Origin: Sphingobacteriaceae bacterium UBA2059
Lineage (GTDB): Bacteria > Bacteroidota > Bacteroidia > Sphingobacteriales > Sphingobacteriaceae
DNA length: 48,315 bases
Assembly (NCBI GenBank): GCA_002332615.1
Contig: DDAL01000034.1
Coordinates: 987 to 49,301 of the forward strand
Reading direction: 5' to 3'
The translations under genes were made by a program, and so were the position numbers. Positions 41,752-48,315 of the stretch are shown piece by piece; the first letter of the stretch is position 1, and each line of letters begins with the position of its first letter. The notes under the pieces were generated by a model. The model made no database searches. It saw only the letters and a list, made by a program, of their open reading frames with translations, and was not told where the DNA came from.

Positions 41752-44700
41752 GTCTATCAACCACCAGCATCAAAAGGCCTGTCTTCACCATTGTAGTCAA
41801 CCTGGCCCTTATCCTGTTTGGCATCATCGGGTTTTCCTTCCTCGGCATCCGCGAGTACCCCTCCATCGATCCGGCCATCATTTCCGTGCGCACAAGTTAT
41901 CCCGGCGCCAATCCCGGCATCATCGAGTCTCAAATTACCGAGCCTCTGGAAAAAGCCATCAACTCCATCGACGGCATACGCAACATCACCTCTTCCAGCA
42001 ATCAGGGCTCCAGCAATATCACCATCGAGTTCAACCTGTCAAAAAACCTCGAAGAAGCGGCCAACGACGTTCGCGACAAAGTATCCCAGGCCGCCCGCAG
42101 CCTTCCCAAAGACCTCGATTCACCACCCGTAGTGTCCAAGGCCGATGCCGACTCCGACCCCATTATTAGCATGACCGTCCAGAGCGATACGCGCGATCAG
42201 CTCAACCTTAGCGACTATGCCGAAAATGTCATCGCCCAGCGCCTGCAAACCATTCCGGGTGTCAGCAGCGTACAAATATGGGGACAGAAAAAGTACGCCA
42301 TGCGCCTGTGGATAGACCCTCAAAAGCTGGCTGCCTATGGGCTCACCGTCGCCGACCTGCGCAATGCTCTCAACGCCGAAAACGTGGAGCTTCCCTCCGG
42401 CAAGCTTACCGGCAGCAATACCGAACTCAGCGTACGCACCCTCGGCAATTTAAAGGATGAAGATGAGTTCAACAACCTTGTCATCCGCAACGAAGGCAAT
42501 ACCCTCATCCGCATGTCCGACATCGGCAATGCCTCCCTGGGCCCCGAAAACTTTGAAACCAGCATGACCCAGTCTGGGCAGCCCATGGTATCTCTGGCAA
42601 TCATCCCCCAGCCCGGCACCAATTACCTCGAAATAGCCTCCACCTTTTATGAGCGCCTCGATCAGATAAAAAAAGACCTTCCGCAAGACATACGCCTCGA
42701 AGTAGGCATGGACAACACCCGCTTCATCCGCAAGTCGGTGGTCGAGGTAGCCGAAACCATCCTCATCTCCCTGGTGCTGGTTATCCTCATCATCTACCTC
42801 TTCTTCCGCGACTGGAGCATCGCTTTCCGTCCCCTCATTGATATCCCCGTTTCCCTCACCGCCACCTTCTTCATCATGTATATGATGGGTTTCTCCGTCA
42901 ATGTACTCACCCTGCTGGCCATTGTGCTGGCTACCGGACTGGTGGTCGATGATGGCATTGTGGTCACCGAAAATATTTTTAAAAAAGTAGAGCAGGGCAT
43001 GTCGCCCATGGAAGCAGCCATCAAAGGCTCCAACGAAATTTTCATGGCCGTTATTTCCATCTCCATCACCCTGGCCGCCGTATTCCTGCCCGTCATCTTC
43101 CTGCAAGGCTTTGTAGGTCGCCTGTTCAGAGAATTCGGCATGGTTATCGGCTCGGCGGTACTCATCTCTGCCTTTGTATCCCTTACGCTAACCCCCATGC
43201 TCAATGCCTACCTCATGAAAAAAGGAGGACATAAAAAAACGCGCTTTTACAACTTTACCGAGCCCTATTTTGTAAAGCTCAACACCGGCTATGCCTCCGC
43301 TCTTAAAAAGTTCCTGCAAAAGCGCTGGCTCAGCTGGCCCATTCTGGGTGCCTGTTTCCTGCTCATAGGCCTGTTTTACACCCTCTTGCAAAAAGAAACT
43401 GCCCCGTATGACGATCGCAGCGCCCTCAGCGCCTCCGTAAGCGCGCCCGAAGGGGCCTCCTATGAGTATATGAAAAGTTATATGGATGAGCTTACCCGAG
43501 TGGTCAATGATTCCATTCCCGAAAAAACTATCAACCTGGTTATCACGTCCCCCGGCTTCGGATCAGCCTCCACCAATTCCGGGCGCATGATGATCCGCCT
43601 GGTCGAGCCCTCCGGGCGGCAAAGCAGCCAGAAAGAAATTGCCCAACGCCTCACCCGCCTTACGGGCAGGTTCAGCGAAGGCAAAGTGCTCGTCACCCAG
43701 CAGCCCACCATCTCTGTAGGCCGCCGCGGCGGGCTGCCCATCCAGTTTATCATTCAGGCACCCAATTTCGAAAAGCTCGAAGAAAAAGTTCCGCTGTTCA
43801 TGGAAGCCGTAAGCCAGAACCCCACCTTTACCACCAGCGATGTAAACCTCAAGTTCAACAAACCCGAAATCAACGTAAGCATCGATCGCGACAAAGCCCG
43901 CAGCCTGGGCGTCTCTGTGCTGGATATTGCCCAAACCCTGCAATTGTCCCTTAGCGGACAGCGCTTTGCCTATTTCATGATGAATGGCAGGCAGTACCAG
44001 GTCATCGGGCAGTTCGACCAGGCCGATCGCAGCAAGCCGCTCGACCTCACTTCCATATTCGTGCGCAATACCGGCGGCAAGCTCATTCAGCTCGATAATC
44101 TGGTTAAGCTCGAAGAGCAAAGCAGTCCCCCCCAGCTCTTTCACAACAACCGGTACCTGTCGGCCACGGTATACGCAGCGCTTGCACCCGGCAAAAGTAT
44201 AGACGAAGGCATTGGCGCCATGGAGCAGATCGCCGCCAAAACGCTCGACGAAACCTTCAGCACCGACCTCGCCGGCGAATCGCGCGATTATGTAGAAAGC
44301 AGCTCCAATACCCTGTTCGCCTTCGGCCTCTCGCTGCTGCTCATCTACCTCATCCTTGCCGCACAGTTCGAAAGCTTTATCGATCCGCTCATCATCATCC
44401 TCACCGTACCCATGGCCGTAGCCGGAGCCCTGCTCTCGCTGTGGCTGTTCGGTCAAACCTGGAATATATTCAGCCAGATAGGCACCATCATGCTCATCGG
44501 GCTGGTCACCAAAAACGGCATCCTCATCGTCGAGTTTGCCAATAAGCTCCGGGCACAGGGCATGGGCAAAATGGAAGCCATCCTTCAAGCTTCCGAGTCG
44601 AGGCTTCGCCCCATCCTCATGACCAGTCTGGCCATTTCGCTTGGCGCATTGCCCATTGCGCTGGCGCTGGGCAGCGCATCCCAAAGCCGCATGGGCATGG

Positions 44701-44852
44701 GCATTGTCATCGTTGGCGGCACCATCTTTTCTCTGGTCCTCACCCTGTTCATCATCCCCGCTATTTACTCCATGTGGGCCGGCAAGGTCAAACCCCAAGA
44801 ATCCGGTGAAAAAAACGCAACACCTGTTAAAACGGTAGAAAATACAGTATGA
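41748..44852 (+). CDS. RND multidrug efflux permease (HAE1 type)
   Basis: A 1034-residue inner-membrane proton antiporter exporting hydrophobic compounds. It has twelve membrane helices in two halves, two large periplasmic loops, and the proton-relay motif VLATGLVVDDGIVVTENIFK (Asp-Asp near residue 400) in the fourth helix. The start KRPVFTIVVNLALILFGIIGF and the segment TKNGILIVEFANKLR are typical HAE1. It is coupled to both neighbours by four-base overlaps. The substrate range cannot be read from sequence. Confidence 0.96.
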   Translation: MSLSTTSIKRPVFTIVVNLALILFGIIGFSFLGIREYPSIDPAIISVRTSYPGANPGIIESQITEPLEKAINSIDGIRNITSSSNQGSSNITIEFNLSKNLEEAANDVRDKVSQAARSLPKDLDSPPVVSKADADSDPIISMTVQSDTRDQLNLSDYAENVIAQRLQTIPGVSSVQIWGQKKYAMRLWIDPQKLAAYGLTVADLRNALNAENVELPSGKLTGSNTELSVRTLGNLKDEDEFNNLVIRNEGNTLIRMSDIGNASLGPENFETSMTQSGQPMVSLAIIPQPGTNYLEIASTFYERLDQIKKDLPQDIRLEVGMDNTRFIRKSVVEVAETILISLVLVILIIYLFFRDWSIAFRPLIDIPVSLTATFFIMYMMGFSVNVLTLLAIVLATGLVVDDGIVVTENIFKKVEQGMSPMEAAIKGSNEIFMAVISISITLAAVFLPVIFLQGFVGRLFREFGMVIGSAVLISAFVSLTLTPMLNAYLMKKGGHKKTRFYNFTEPYFVKLNTGYASALKKFLQKRWLSWPILGACFLLIGLFYTLLQKETAPYDDRSALSASVSAPEGASYEYMKSYMDELTRVVNDSIPEKTINLVITSPGFGSASTNSGRMMIRLVEPSGRQSSQKEIAQRLTRLTGRFSEGKVLVTQQPTISVGRRGGLPIQFIIQAPNFEKLEEKVPLFMEAVSQNPTFTTSDVNLKFNKPEINVSIDRDKARSLGVSVLDIAQTLQLSLSGQRFAYFMMNGRQYQVIGQFDQADRSKPLDLTSIFVRNTGGKLIQLDNLVKLEEQSSPPQLFHNNRYLSATVYAALAPGKSIDEGIGAMEQIAAKTLDETFSTDLAGESRDYVESSSNTLFAFGLSLLLIYLILAAQFESFIDPLIIILTVPMAVAGALLSLWLFGQTWNIFSQIGTIMLIGLVTKNGILIVEFANKLRAQGMGKMEAILQASESRLRPILMTSLAISLGALPIALALGSASQSRMGMGIVIVGGTIFSLVLTLFIIPAIYSMWAGKVKPQESGEKNATPVKTVENTV

Positions 44853-46150
44853 AAGTAAACCTCCTTTTAAGTTTCCTGCTAGTATGCAGCCTGAGCATCC
44901 GGGCACAACAGGCCTTAAGCCTTCAGGAAGCAGTAAGCATAGCCCTGGAAAACAACTATCAGATCCGCATTCAGAAAAACAACGTACAAATAAGCGGCAA
45001 CAATGTAAGCCGCGCTAATGCAGGCATGCTTCCGCGGGCAGGCGTCAGCATCAATAACAGCAACTCCGTATTAAATACCCGCCAGACCCAGGCCGATGGT
45101 TCCGTGCGCGAGCTCGACGGAGCCAAAAACAGCAGCACCAGCTACGGGCCGGTCCTCAACTGGACCCTGTTCGACGGCTTTGGCATGTTTGCCACCTACA
45201 GCCGGCTCAAAGAACTGCGGCAGCTCGAAGAAAGCCTTCTCCGCCAGCGCATCATTGCCACCGTGTCCGATGTGGTAAACACCTATTATACTATCATACG
45301 ACTTCAAAAATCAGCCGCCGCAGCCGATACCGCCGTAGCCATATCCCGCCTCCGACTCAACACCGCTCAAAACCGCTACATCATCGGTAAGGCCGCCCGG
45401 CTCGAAGTGCTCAACGCCCAGGTCGACCTCAATACCGACACCACCAGCCTGCTGCGTCAGCTGGACGAAGTCTACAATGCCAAAGTTGCACTCAACCAGC
45501 TGCTTGCCCGCCCTGCCACCAGCCCCTTCACCGTGGCCGATAGCATCCGCATCGATGCCACTCTGCCTTTAAGCGAACTTCAGGAACAGGCCACCCGTCA
45601 AAACCCCGCACTTCAGGCAGCAGCCATTAACCGTCAGATCGCACGCCTGCAGCTGCGCGAAATAAAAGCGCAGCGCTATCCCGAGTTCAGCGTCAACACC
45701 GGCTATACCTTTACCCGCTCCACATCACAGCTCGGCTACGCCCGGCAGTCGCGCGGGCACGGCTTCAACTATGGCTTTTCAGCTAGCATCAATATATTCA
45801 ATGGCTTTCTTCAAAATAAAAACGAACGCAATGCCGGTCTGCAAATAGACAATGCGCAGCTCGAGTACAGCCGCCTGCATCAGGACATACAGGCTCGCCT
45901 GCAGTCAGCCTGGCAAAGCTATCAAACCAATCTGCAACTGATTGAGCTCGAGGCGCGCAACGAAGAAGTAGCCCGTCAGAACATGAAAATCACCCTCGCC
46001 AAGTACAAACTCGGCAGCCTCACACCCGTCGAGTTTCGCGAAGCACAGCGCAACCTGGTCGAGGCCAAAGTGCGCCTCAGCAACGTACGTTACGATGCAA
46101 AACTCTCCGAAACACTCCTCAAAGAGCTGGCCGGAAGGTTCAGCATCTAG
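44849..46150 (+). CDS. TolC-family outer-membrane efflux channel
   Basis: A 433-residue outer-membrane factor that completes the tripartite pump. It has a signal peptide (LLLSFLLVCSLSIRAQ), LSLQEAVSIALENNYQI, the TolC-typical GFNYGFSASINIFNGFLQNK and VARQNMKITLAKYKLGSLTPVEFREAQRNL helices. It overlaps the RND gene by four bases. A gap of 86 bp with a TATATTTG box separates it from the kinase gene. Confidence 0.94.
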   Translation: MKVNLLLSFLLVCSLSIRAQQALSLQEAVSIALENNYQIRIQKNNVQISGNNVSRANAGMLPRAGVSINNSNSVLNTRQTQADGSVRELDGAKNSSTSYGPVLNWTLFDGFGMFATYSRLKELRQLEESLLRQRIIATVSDVVNTYYTIIRLQKSAAAADTAVAISRLRLNTAQNRYIIGKAARLEVLNAQVDLNTDTTSLLRQLDEVYNAKVALNQLLARPATSPFTVADSIRIDATLPLSELQEQATRQNPALQAAAINRQIARLQLREIKAQRYPEFSVNTGYTFTRSTSQLGYARQSRGHGFNYGFSASINIFNGFLQNKNERNAGLQIDNAQLEYSRLHQDIQARLQSAWQSYQTNLQLIELEARNEEVARQNMKITLAKYKLGSLTPVEFREAQRNLVEAKVRLSNVRYDAKLSETLLKELAGRFSI

Positions 46151-46161
46151 GTCTTAATTCG

Positions 46162-46169
46162 TATATTTG
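46162..46169 (+). promoter_or_regulatory. Candidate -7 promoter box for the N-acetylglucosamine kinase
   Basis: TATATTTG is an exact TAnnTTTG match, 11 bp behind the efflux operon stop and 67 bp ahead of the kinase ATG. It suggests the kinase has its own promoter. Confidence 0.4.
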
Positions 46170-46236
46170 CCTTGCAAAACCTAAGGGTCCTTTTACCAGC
46201 CTTCCGGCTTTTAAAGGCCTTAAAATATGAAAAGGC

Positions 46237-47097
46237 ATGATATTAGTTGCAGACAGCGGCTCTACGAAAACCGACTGGATTTTACAGATCCAGCCCGACG
46301 GAGCAGAAAACCTTCAGTTTAGTACCCCGGGCATCAATGCCTTCTATATAACAGATAAAGATATCGCCCGGCTTTTCCTCATGGACGATACCATTCGCCG
46401 CTATGCCGATAAGGTAAGCGAAGTATACTTCTTTGGCGAAGGCTGCTCCAATCCCGATAAGCGCGAAATGGTCAGCAATGGCCTCACCCTCATCTTCAAA
46501 AACGCCTTCATCAGTGTCGAAAACGACACCGTGGGCTCAGCTTATGCCACCTGTGGCGACGATCAGGGCTACACCTCCGTGCTCGGCACTGGTTCCAACA
46601 TCGCCTTTTTCGATGGCCAGCAGGTACACTACAGTCATAACGGCCTGGGCTTTGTTTTAGGAGACGAAGGCTCGGGCACCTGGTATGGCAAGAAGCTGCT
46701 CACATCCTACCTCTACGGCAAAATGCCCTCGCACCTTCGAAAGCGCTTCCAGGCCCAGTATGGAGTTACTAAAAACAACATCATACAAAACGTCTATCAG
46801 CGCCCGCTGCCCCACCTCTACCTTGCCTCCTTTGCTCCCTTCCTAAGCACCAACCGCGGCTCCCGCTTCATAGAAGAGCTCCTTGCCGAAGGCTTCGAAA
46901 CCTTTATCAGCAGCCATGTACTCCCCCTGCCCGACTATCAGCAGCACCCCTGCCATTTCGTAGGATCTATCGCCTGGTACTTTCGGGATGTTTTGCAAAA
47001 CACCTGTCAGAGGCATGGTGTCCAAGCCGGAAAAATTTTATCACATCCTATCAAAGAACTATCGCAGTACATTTTTCACAAAGCACTGCACAGCTAA
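46237..47097 (+). CDS. N-acetylglucosamine kinase, BadF/BadG/BcrA/BcrD ATPase family
   Basis: A 286-residue ASKHA-fold cytoplasmic kinase. VADSGSTKTDWILQ (phosphate-1 loop), SVLGTGSNIAFFDG (phosphate-2) and GFVLGDEGSGTWYGKKLL are the signature of the Bacteroidota BadF-type GlcNAc kinases, which phosphorylate amino sugars from peptidoglycan or chitin recycling. The start is the ATG at 46237. It converges on an excisionase-like HTH gene, with seven bases between. Confidence 0.88.
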   Translation: MILVADSGSTKTDWILQIQPDGAENLQFSTPGINAFYITDKDIARLFLMDDTIRRYADKVSEVYFFGEGCSNPDKREMVSNGLTLIFKNAFISVENDTVGSAYATCGDDQGYTSVLGTGSNIAFFDGQQVHYSHNGLGFVLGDEGSGTWYGKKLLTSYLYGKMPSHLRKRFQAQYGVTKNNIIQNVYQRPLPHLYLASFAPFLSTNRGSRFIEELLAEGFETFISSHVLPLPDYQQHPCHFVGSIAWYFRDVLQNTCQRHGVQAGKILSHPIKELSQYIFHKALHS

Positions 47098-47104
47098 AAG
47101 CCGC

Positions 47105-47365
47105 CTATTTCGCAAAGCGATTCATAATATCGCTTTTCAGATAGTATGCCCTGCGCCCTATCAGCACCGGCTTCAGCTCGCCCCGCTTCCTCAGGCGCAA
47201 TAAGGTATTGCGGCTTATTTTCAGCAGCGCCTGCACATCATTTCCATCCATCAGCTTCGCCTCGGGCGGTCTTGCTGCAGGCGGCAGCAGGCTTTTCAAT
47301 AAATCAATCATCGTAGCAAGCAGGCTCTCCTGCCGCTCCATTACAGGTAAAAGTTCAGCGTACAT
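47105..47365 (-). CDS. Excisionase-like helix-turn-helix protein
   Basis: An 86-residue DNA-binding protein. The C-terminal half KLMDGNDVQALLKISRNTLLRLRKRGELKPVLIGRRAYYLKSDIMNRFAK is the MerR/Xis-like HTH that many Bacteroidota mobile elements carry, preceded by a short helical leader. I prefer the ATG at 47365 over a GTG two codons earlier. It has no integrase neighbour in the window. A 29-bp perfect palindrome lies about 160 bp upstream. Confidence 0.78.
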   Translation of the reverse strand: MYAELLPVMERQESLLATMIDLLKSLLPPAARPPEAKLMDGNDVQALLKISRNTLLRLRKRGELKPVLIGRRAYYLKSDIMNRFAK

Positions 47366-47522
47366 ATACACCTCCGGTTAAATAAATAAAACCTATACAG
47401 GCCAAAACAACATAATAAGGGAAGAACTCCCGTCCATCCACAGCAACACAGTTCACTAATTGTATCATAAATAATCTTATAATTCAGGTTCCTTTTCGTT
47501 GAACTAAGATACACGAATTTAA

Positions 47523-47551
47523 AGTAAATACTAAATATATTAGTATTTACT
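47523..47551. promoter_or_regulatory. 29-bp perfect inverted repeat, likely operator
   Basis: AGTAAATACTAA (47523-47534), spacer ATATA, and TTAGTATTTACT (47540-47551) form perfect 12-bp arms. It lies about 160 bp upstream of the HTH gene start and before the tandem repeats. The arm length exceeds what base composition alone would readily give. Confidence 0.55.
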
Positions 47552-47603
47552 AAGCCCCGAAACCATCAAATTCCTGTTCCACAGCCAAATAAAATTTACA
47601 CTT

Positions 47604-47659
47604 AAAGGGGCGGCTCGCAGCCAGGAGCACAAGCCCCGTGCCAGCGAGACGGGGTATGT
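47604..47659 (+). repeat. Hairpin repeat family, tandem copy 1 (left hairpin truncated)
   Basis: Reads AAAGGGGCGGCTCGCAGCC, then GGAGCACAAGCCCCG, and ends GCCAGCGAGACGGGGTATGT. Only the right arm of the hairpin is present. It is the first of three units at a 70-72-bp period. Confidence 0.8.
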
Positions 47660-47661
47660 TG

Positions 47662-47730
47662 CTCTCCCTTTATCAAAAGGAGTGGCTCGCAGCCAAGAGC
47701 GAAAGCCCGCGCCAGCGAGACGGGGTATGT
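47662..47730 (+). repeat. Hairpin repeat family, tandem copy 2
   Basis: Begins TCTCCCTTTATCAAAAGGAG with a stem interrupted by one bulged base, then TGGCTCGCAGCC, and ends GCCAGCGAGACGGGGTATGT. Nearly identical to copies 1 and 3 over the shared part. Confidence 0.85.
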
Positions 47731-47734
47731 ACCG

Positions 47735-47802
47735 TCCCCTTTATCAAAAGGGGTGGCTCGCAGCCAGGAGCGTAAGCCCCGTGCCAGCGAGACGGGGTAT
47801 GT
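47735..47802 (+). repeat. Hairpin repeat family, tandem copy 3
   Basis: Begins TCCCCTTTATCAAAAGGGG, stem CCCCTTT/AAAGGGG around the ATCA loop, then TGGCTCGCAGCCAGGAGC, and ends GCCAGCGAGACGGGGTATGT. Matches the reverse copy at 8520-8588. Confidence 0.85.
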
Positions 47803-47928
47803 ATAAGCGCCATGCTAACCCACTATACAATAAAGCACCCCCCAAAAAGCACAATCCCCCCAAACCACAACCAAAAAACTTGCACATTAAGCAGTAAATA
47901 AATAACTTCCAAAGCCATTATAAACAAC

Positions 47929-48306
47929 ATGAATAAAATACCCTATCAGCCCTACCTCAAAGAGCTTGCACGAAAGCTTCGCAACGAGGGCACGCCAGGC
48001 GAAGCCATCCTCTGGCCTTATCTTAAAAACAAAAACTTCATGGGCTACAGATTTCACCGTCAAAAACCCATTCTCAACTACATAGTCGATTTCTTCAGCA
48101 GCGAACTAATGCTAGCAATTGAGCTGGACGGGTACTCGCATGATGAACGTCAGGAATACGATAAAAAGCGCGATCAGGAGATAAGTGCCTTAGGAATAAG
48201 AGTAATCAGGTTTCAGGAAAGCGATGTCCGCTTCAACATAGATGACGTATTACGCGGAATCAGGTTTTATATAGAAGAACACCAGGAAACACAAGCCCCC
48301 CGCTAA
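47929..48306 (+). CDS. DUF559 nuclease-fold protein (Vsr/restriction-like)
   Basis: A 125-residue protein with the DUF559 domain, a PD-(D/E)XK-like fold related to very-short-patch repair nucleases: PGEAILWPYLKNKNFMGYRFHRQ, PILNYIVDFFSSELMLAIELDGYSH (likely catalytic acidic residues) and RDQEISALGIRVIRFQESDV. It is an intact, compact gene with an ATG start. It lies between three forward repeats and an inverted repeat tail that overlaps its stop codon, which suggests that gene and repeats travel together. The biological role of DUF559 proteins is not established. Confidence 0.88.
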   Translation: MNKIPYQPYLKELARKLRNEGTPGEAILWPYLKNKNFMGYRFHRQKPILNYIVDFFSSELMLAIELDGYSHDERQEYDKKRDQEISALGIRVIRFQESDVRFNIDDVLRGIRFYIEEHQETQAPR

Positions 48307-48315
48307 CACACCTCG
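48305..48315 (-). repeat. Inverted tail of the hairpin repeat at the window edge
   Basis: AACACACCTCG is the exact reverse complement of the CGAGGTGTGTT tail found at 7354, 8469 and 8610. It begins inside the DUF559 stop codon and is cut by the window end, so a full copy probably continues beyond. Confidence 0.6.

Larger units (their letters stand above)
47372..47928. other. 557-bp repeat and operator region before the DUF559 gene
   Basis: No gene fits. It holds the AT-rich leader of the HTH gene, a 29-bp palindrome (47523-47551), three tandem copies of the hairpin repeat (47604-47802), and an A/C-rich leader (47803-47928) before the DUF559 gene. A frame through the repeats at 47682-47897 is low-complexity and repeat-derived. 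Confidence 0.75.

Noticed and set aside
43563..44906. Long (447-codon) antisense frame opposite the RND permease
   Set aside because: It is a shadow of a G+C-rich gene with a clear RND product on the other strand; its translation has no domain and an odd Gly/Glu/Asp-rich composition.
47682..47897. Plus-strand 71-codon frame through the tandem repeats
   Set aside because: Its translation repeats PARRGMY because it reads through repeat copies, and the rest is low-complexity Lys/Pro; no gene-like features.
47105..48315. A full integrative element at the right end
   Set aside because: There is an excisionase-like gene and repeats, but no integrase, relaxase, transposase or att-like duplication inside the window.

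Overview
The window looks like chromosomal DNA of a Bacteroidota member, most likely of the Sphingobacteriales (Pedobacter-like). The evidence is a SusC/SusD pair, a DUF4292 lipoprotein next to an EnvC-like protein, paired TatA genes without TatC, a BadF-type N-acetylglucosamine kinase, and several promoter-like TAnnTTTG elements. It is mostly ordinary core genome. Accessory signs (repeats, a gene relic, an excisionase-like HTH gene, a DUF559 gene) sit at 7.1-8.7 kb and 47-48.3 kb. No rRNA, tRNA or CRISPR array was seen.

Layout. 0-2.4 kb: ackA (partial) and pta on the minus strand, behind a perfect TGTGA-N6-TCACA site. 2.4-3.7 kb: MFS exporter. 3.75-6.6 kb: glpD and an OprO/P-type porin. 6.6-7.5 kb: non-coding, with a HipA-like relic and a hairpin repeat. 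7.5-14.8 kb: periplasmic GDPD phosphodiesterase, more repeats, a DUF218/YdcF-like protein, then SusC/SusD and a terminator. 14.9-20.4 kb: comF, rlmN, an amidohydrolase, a CbrC-like protein and fhs. 20.6-28.8 kb (plus strand): acylphosphatase, lipid-linked sugar flippase, dut, TPR protein, DUF4292 lipoprotein, EnvC-like activator, two TatA-type proteins and an MltD-like transglycosylase. 28.8-30.5 kb: OmpA-like lipoprotein, small membrane protein, unknown lipoprotein. 30.5-40.5 kb (all minus strand): M61 peptidase, lutB, maeB, ruvA, gcvH, vanZ-like, feoA, feoB and a SprT-like metalloprotease. 40.7-47.1 kb (plus strand): a translationally coupled RND efflux operon and an N-acetylglucosamine kinase, in DNA clearly richer in G+C and especially C. 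47.1-48.3 kb: excisionase-like HTH gene, a 29-bp palindrome, three tandem repeat copies, and a DUF559 nuclease-fold gene with an inverted repeat copy at its 3' end.

How the genes fit together. Pta/AckA convert acetyl-CoA to acetate and ATP, and MaeB carries a second phosphotransacetylase-like domain. GlpD, the phosphate-type porin, GDPD and perhaps the SusC/D pair suggest glycerophosphodiester and glycerol-3-phosphate use; the enzymes are clear but the shared substrate is inferred. The 21-29 kb block is concerned with envelope building and division. feoA-feoB-sprT forms an iron-uptake unit behind a promoter overlapped by two near-identical half-palindromic boxes.

The most novel element is a hairpin repeat family. 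It has 5-7-bp stems closed around a four-base ATCA (ATTA in one copy) loop, with covarying stem bases, followed by a CGRGGTRTGTT-type tail. It is dispersed at 7.3, 8.4-8.6 and 47.6-47.8 kb and brackets the DUF559 gene in opposite orientations.
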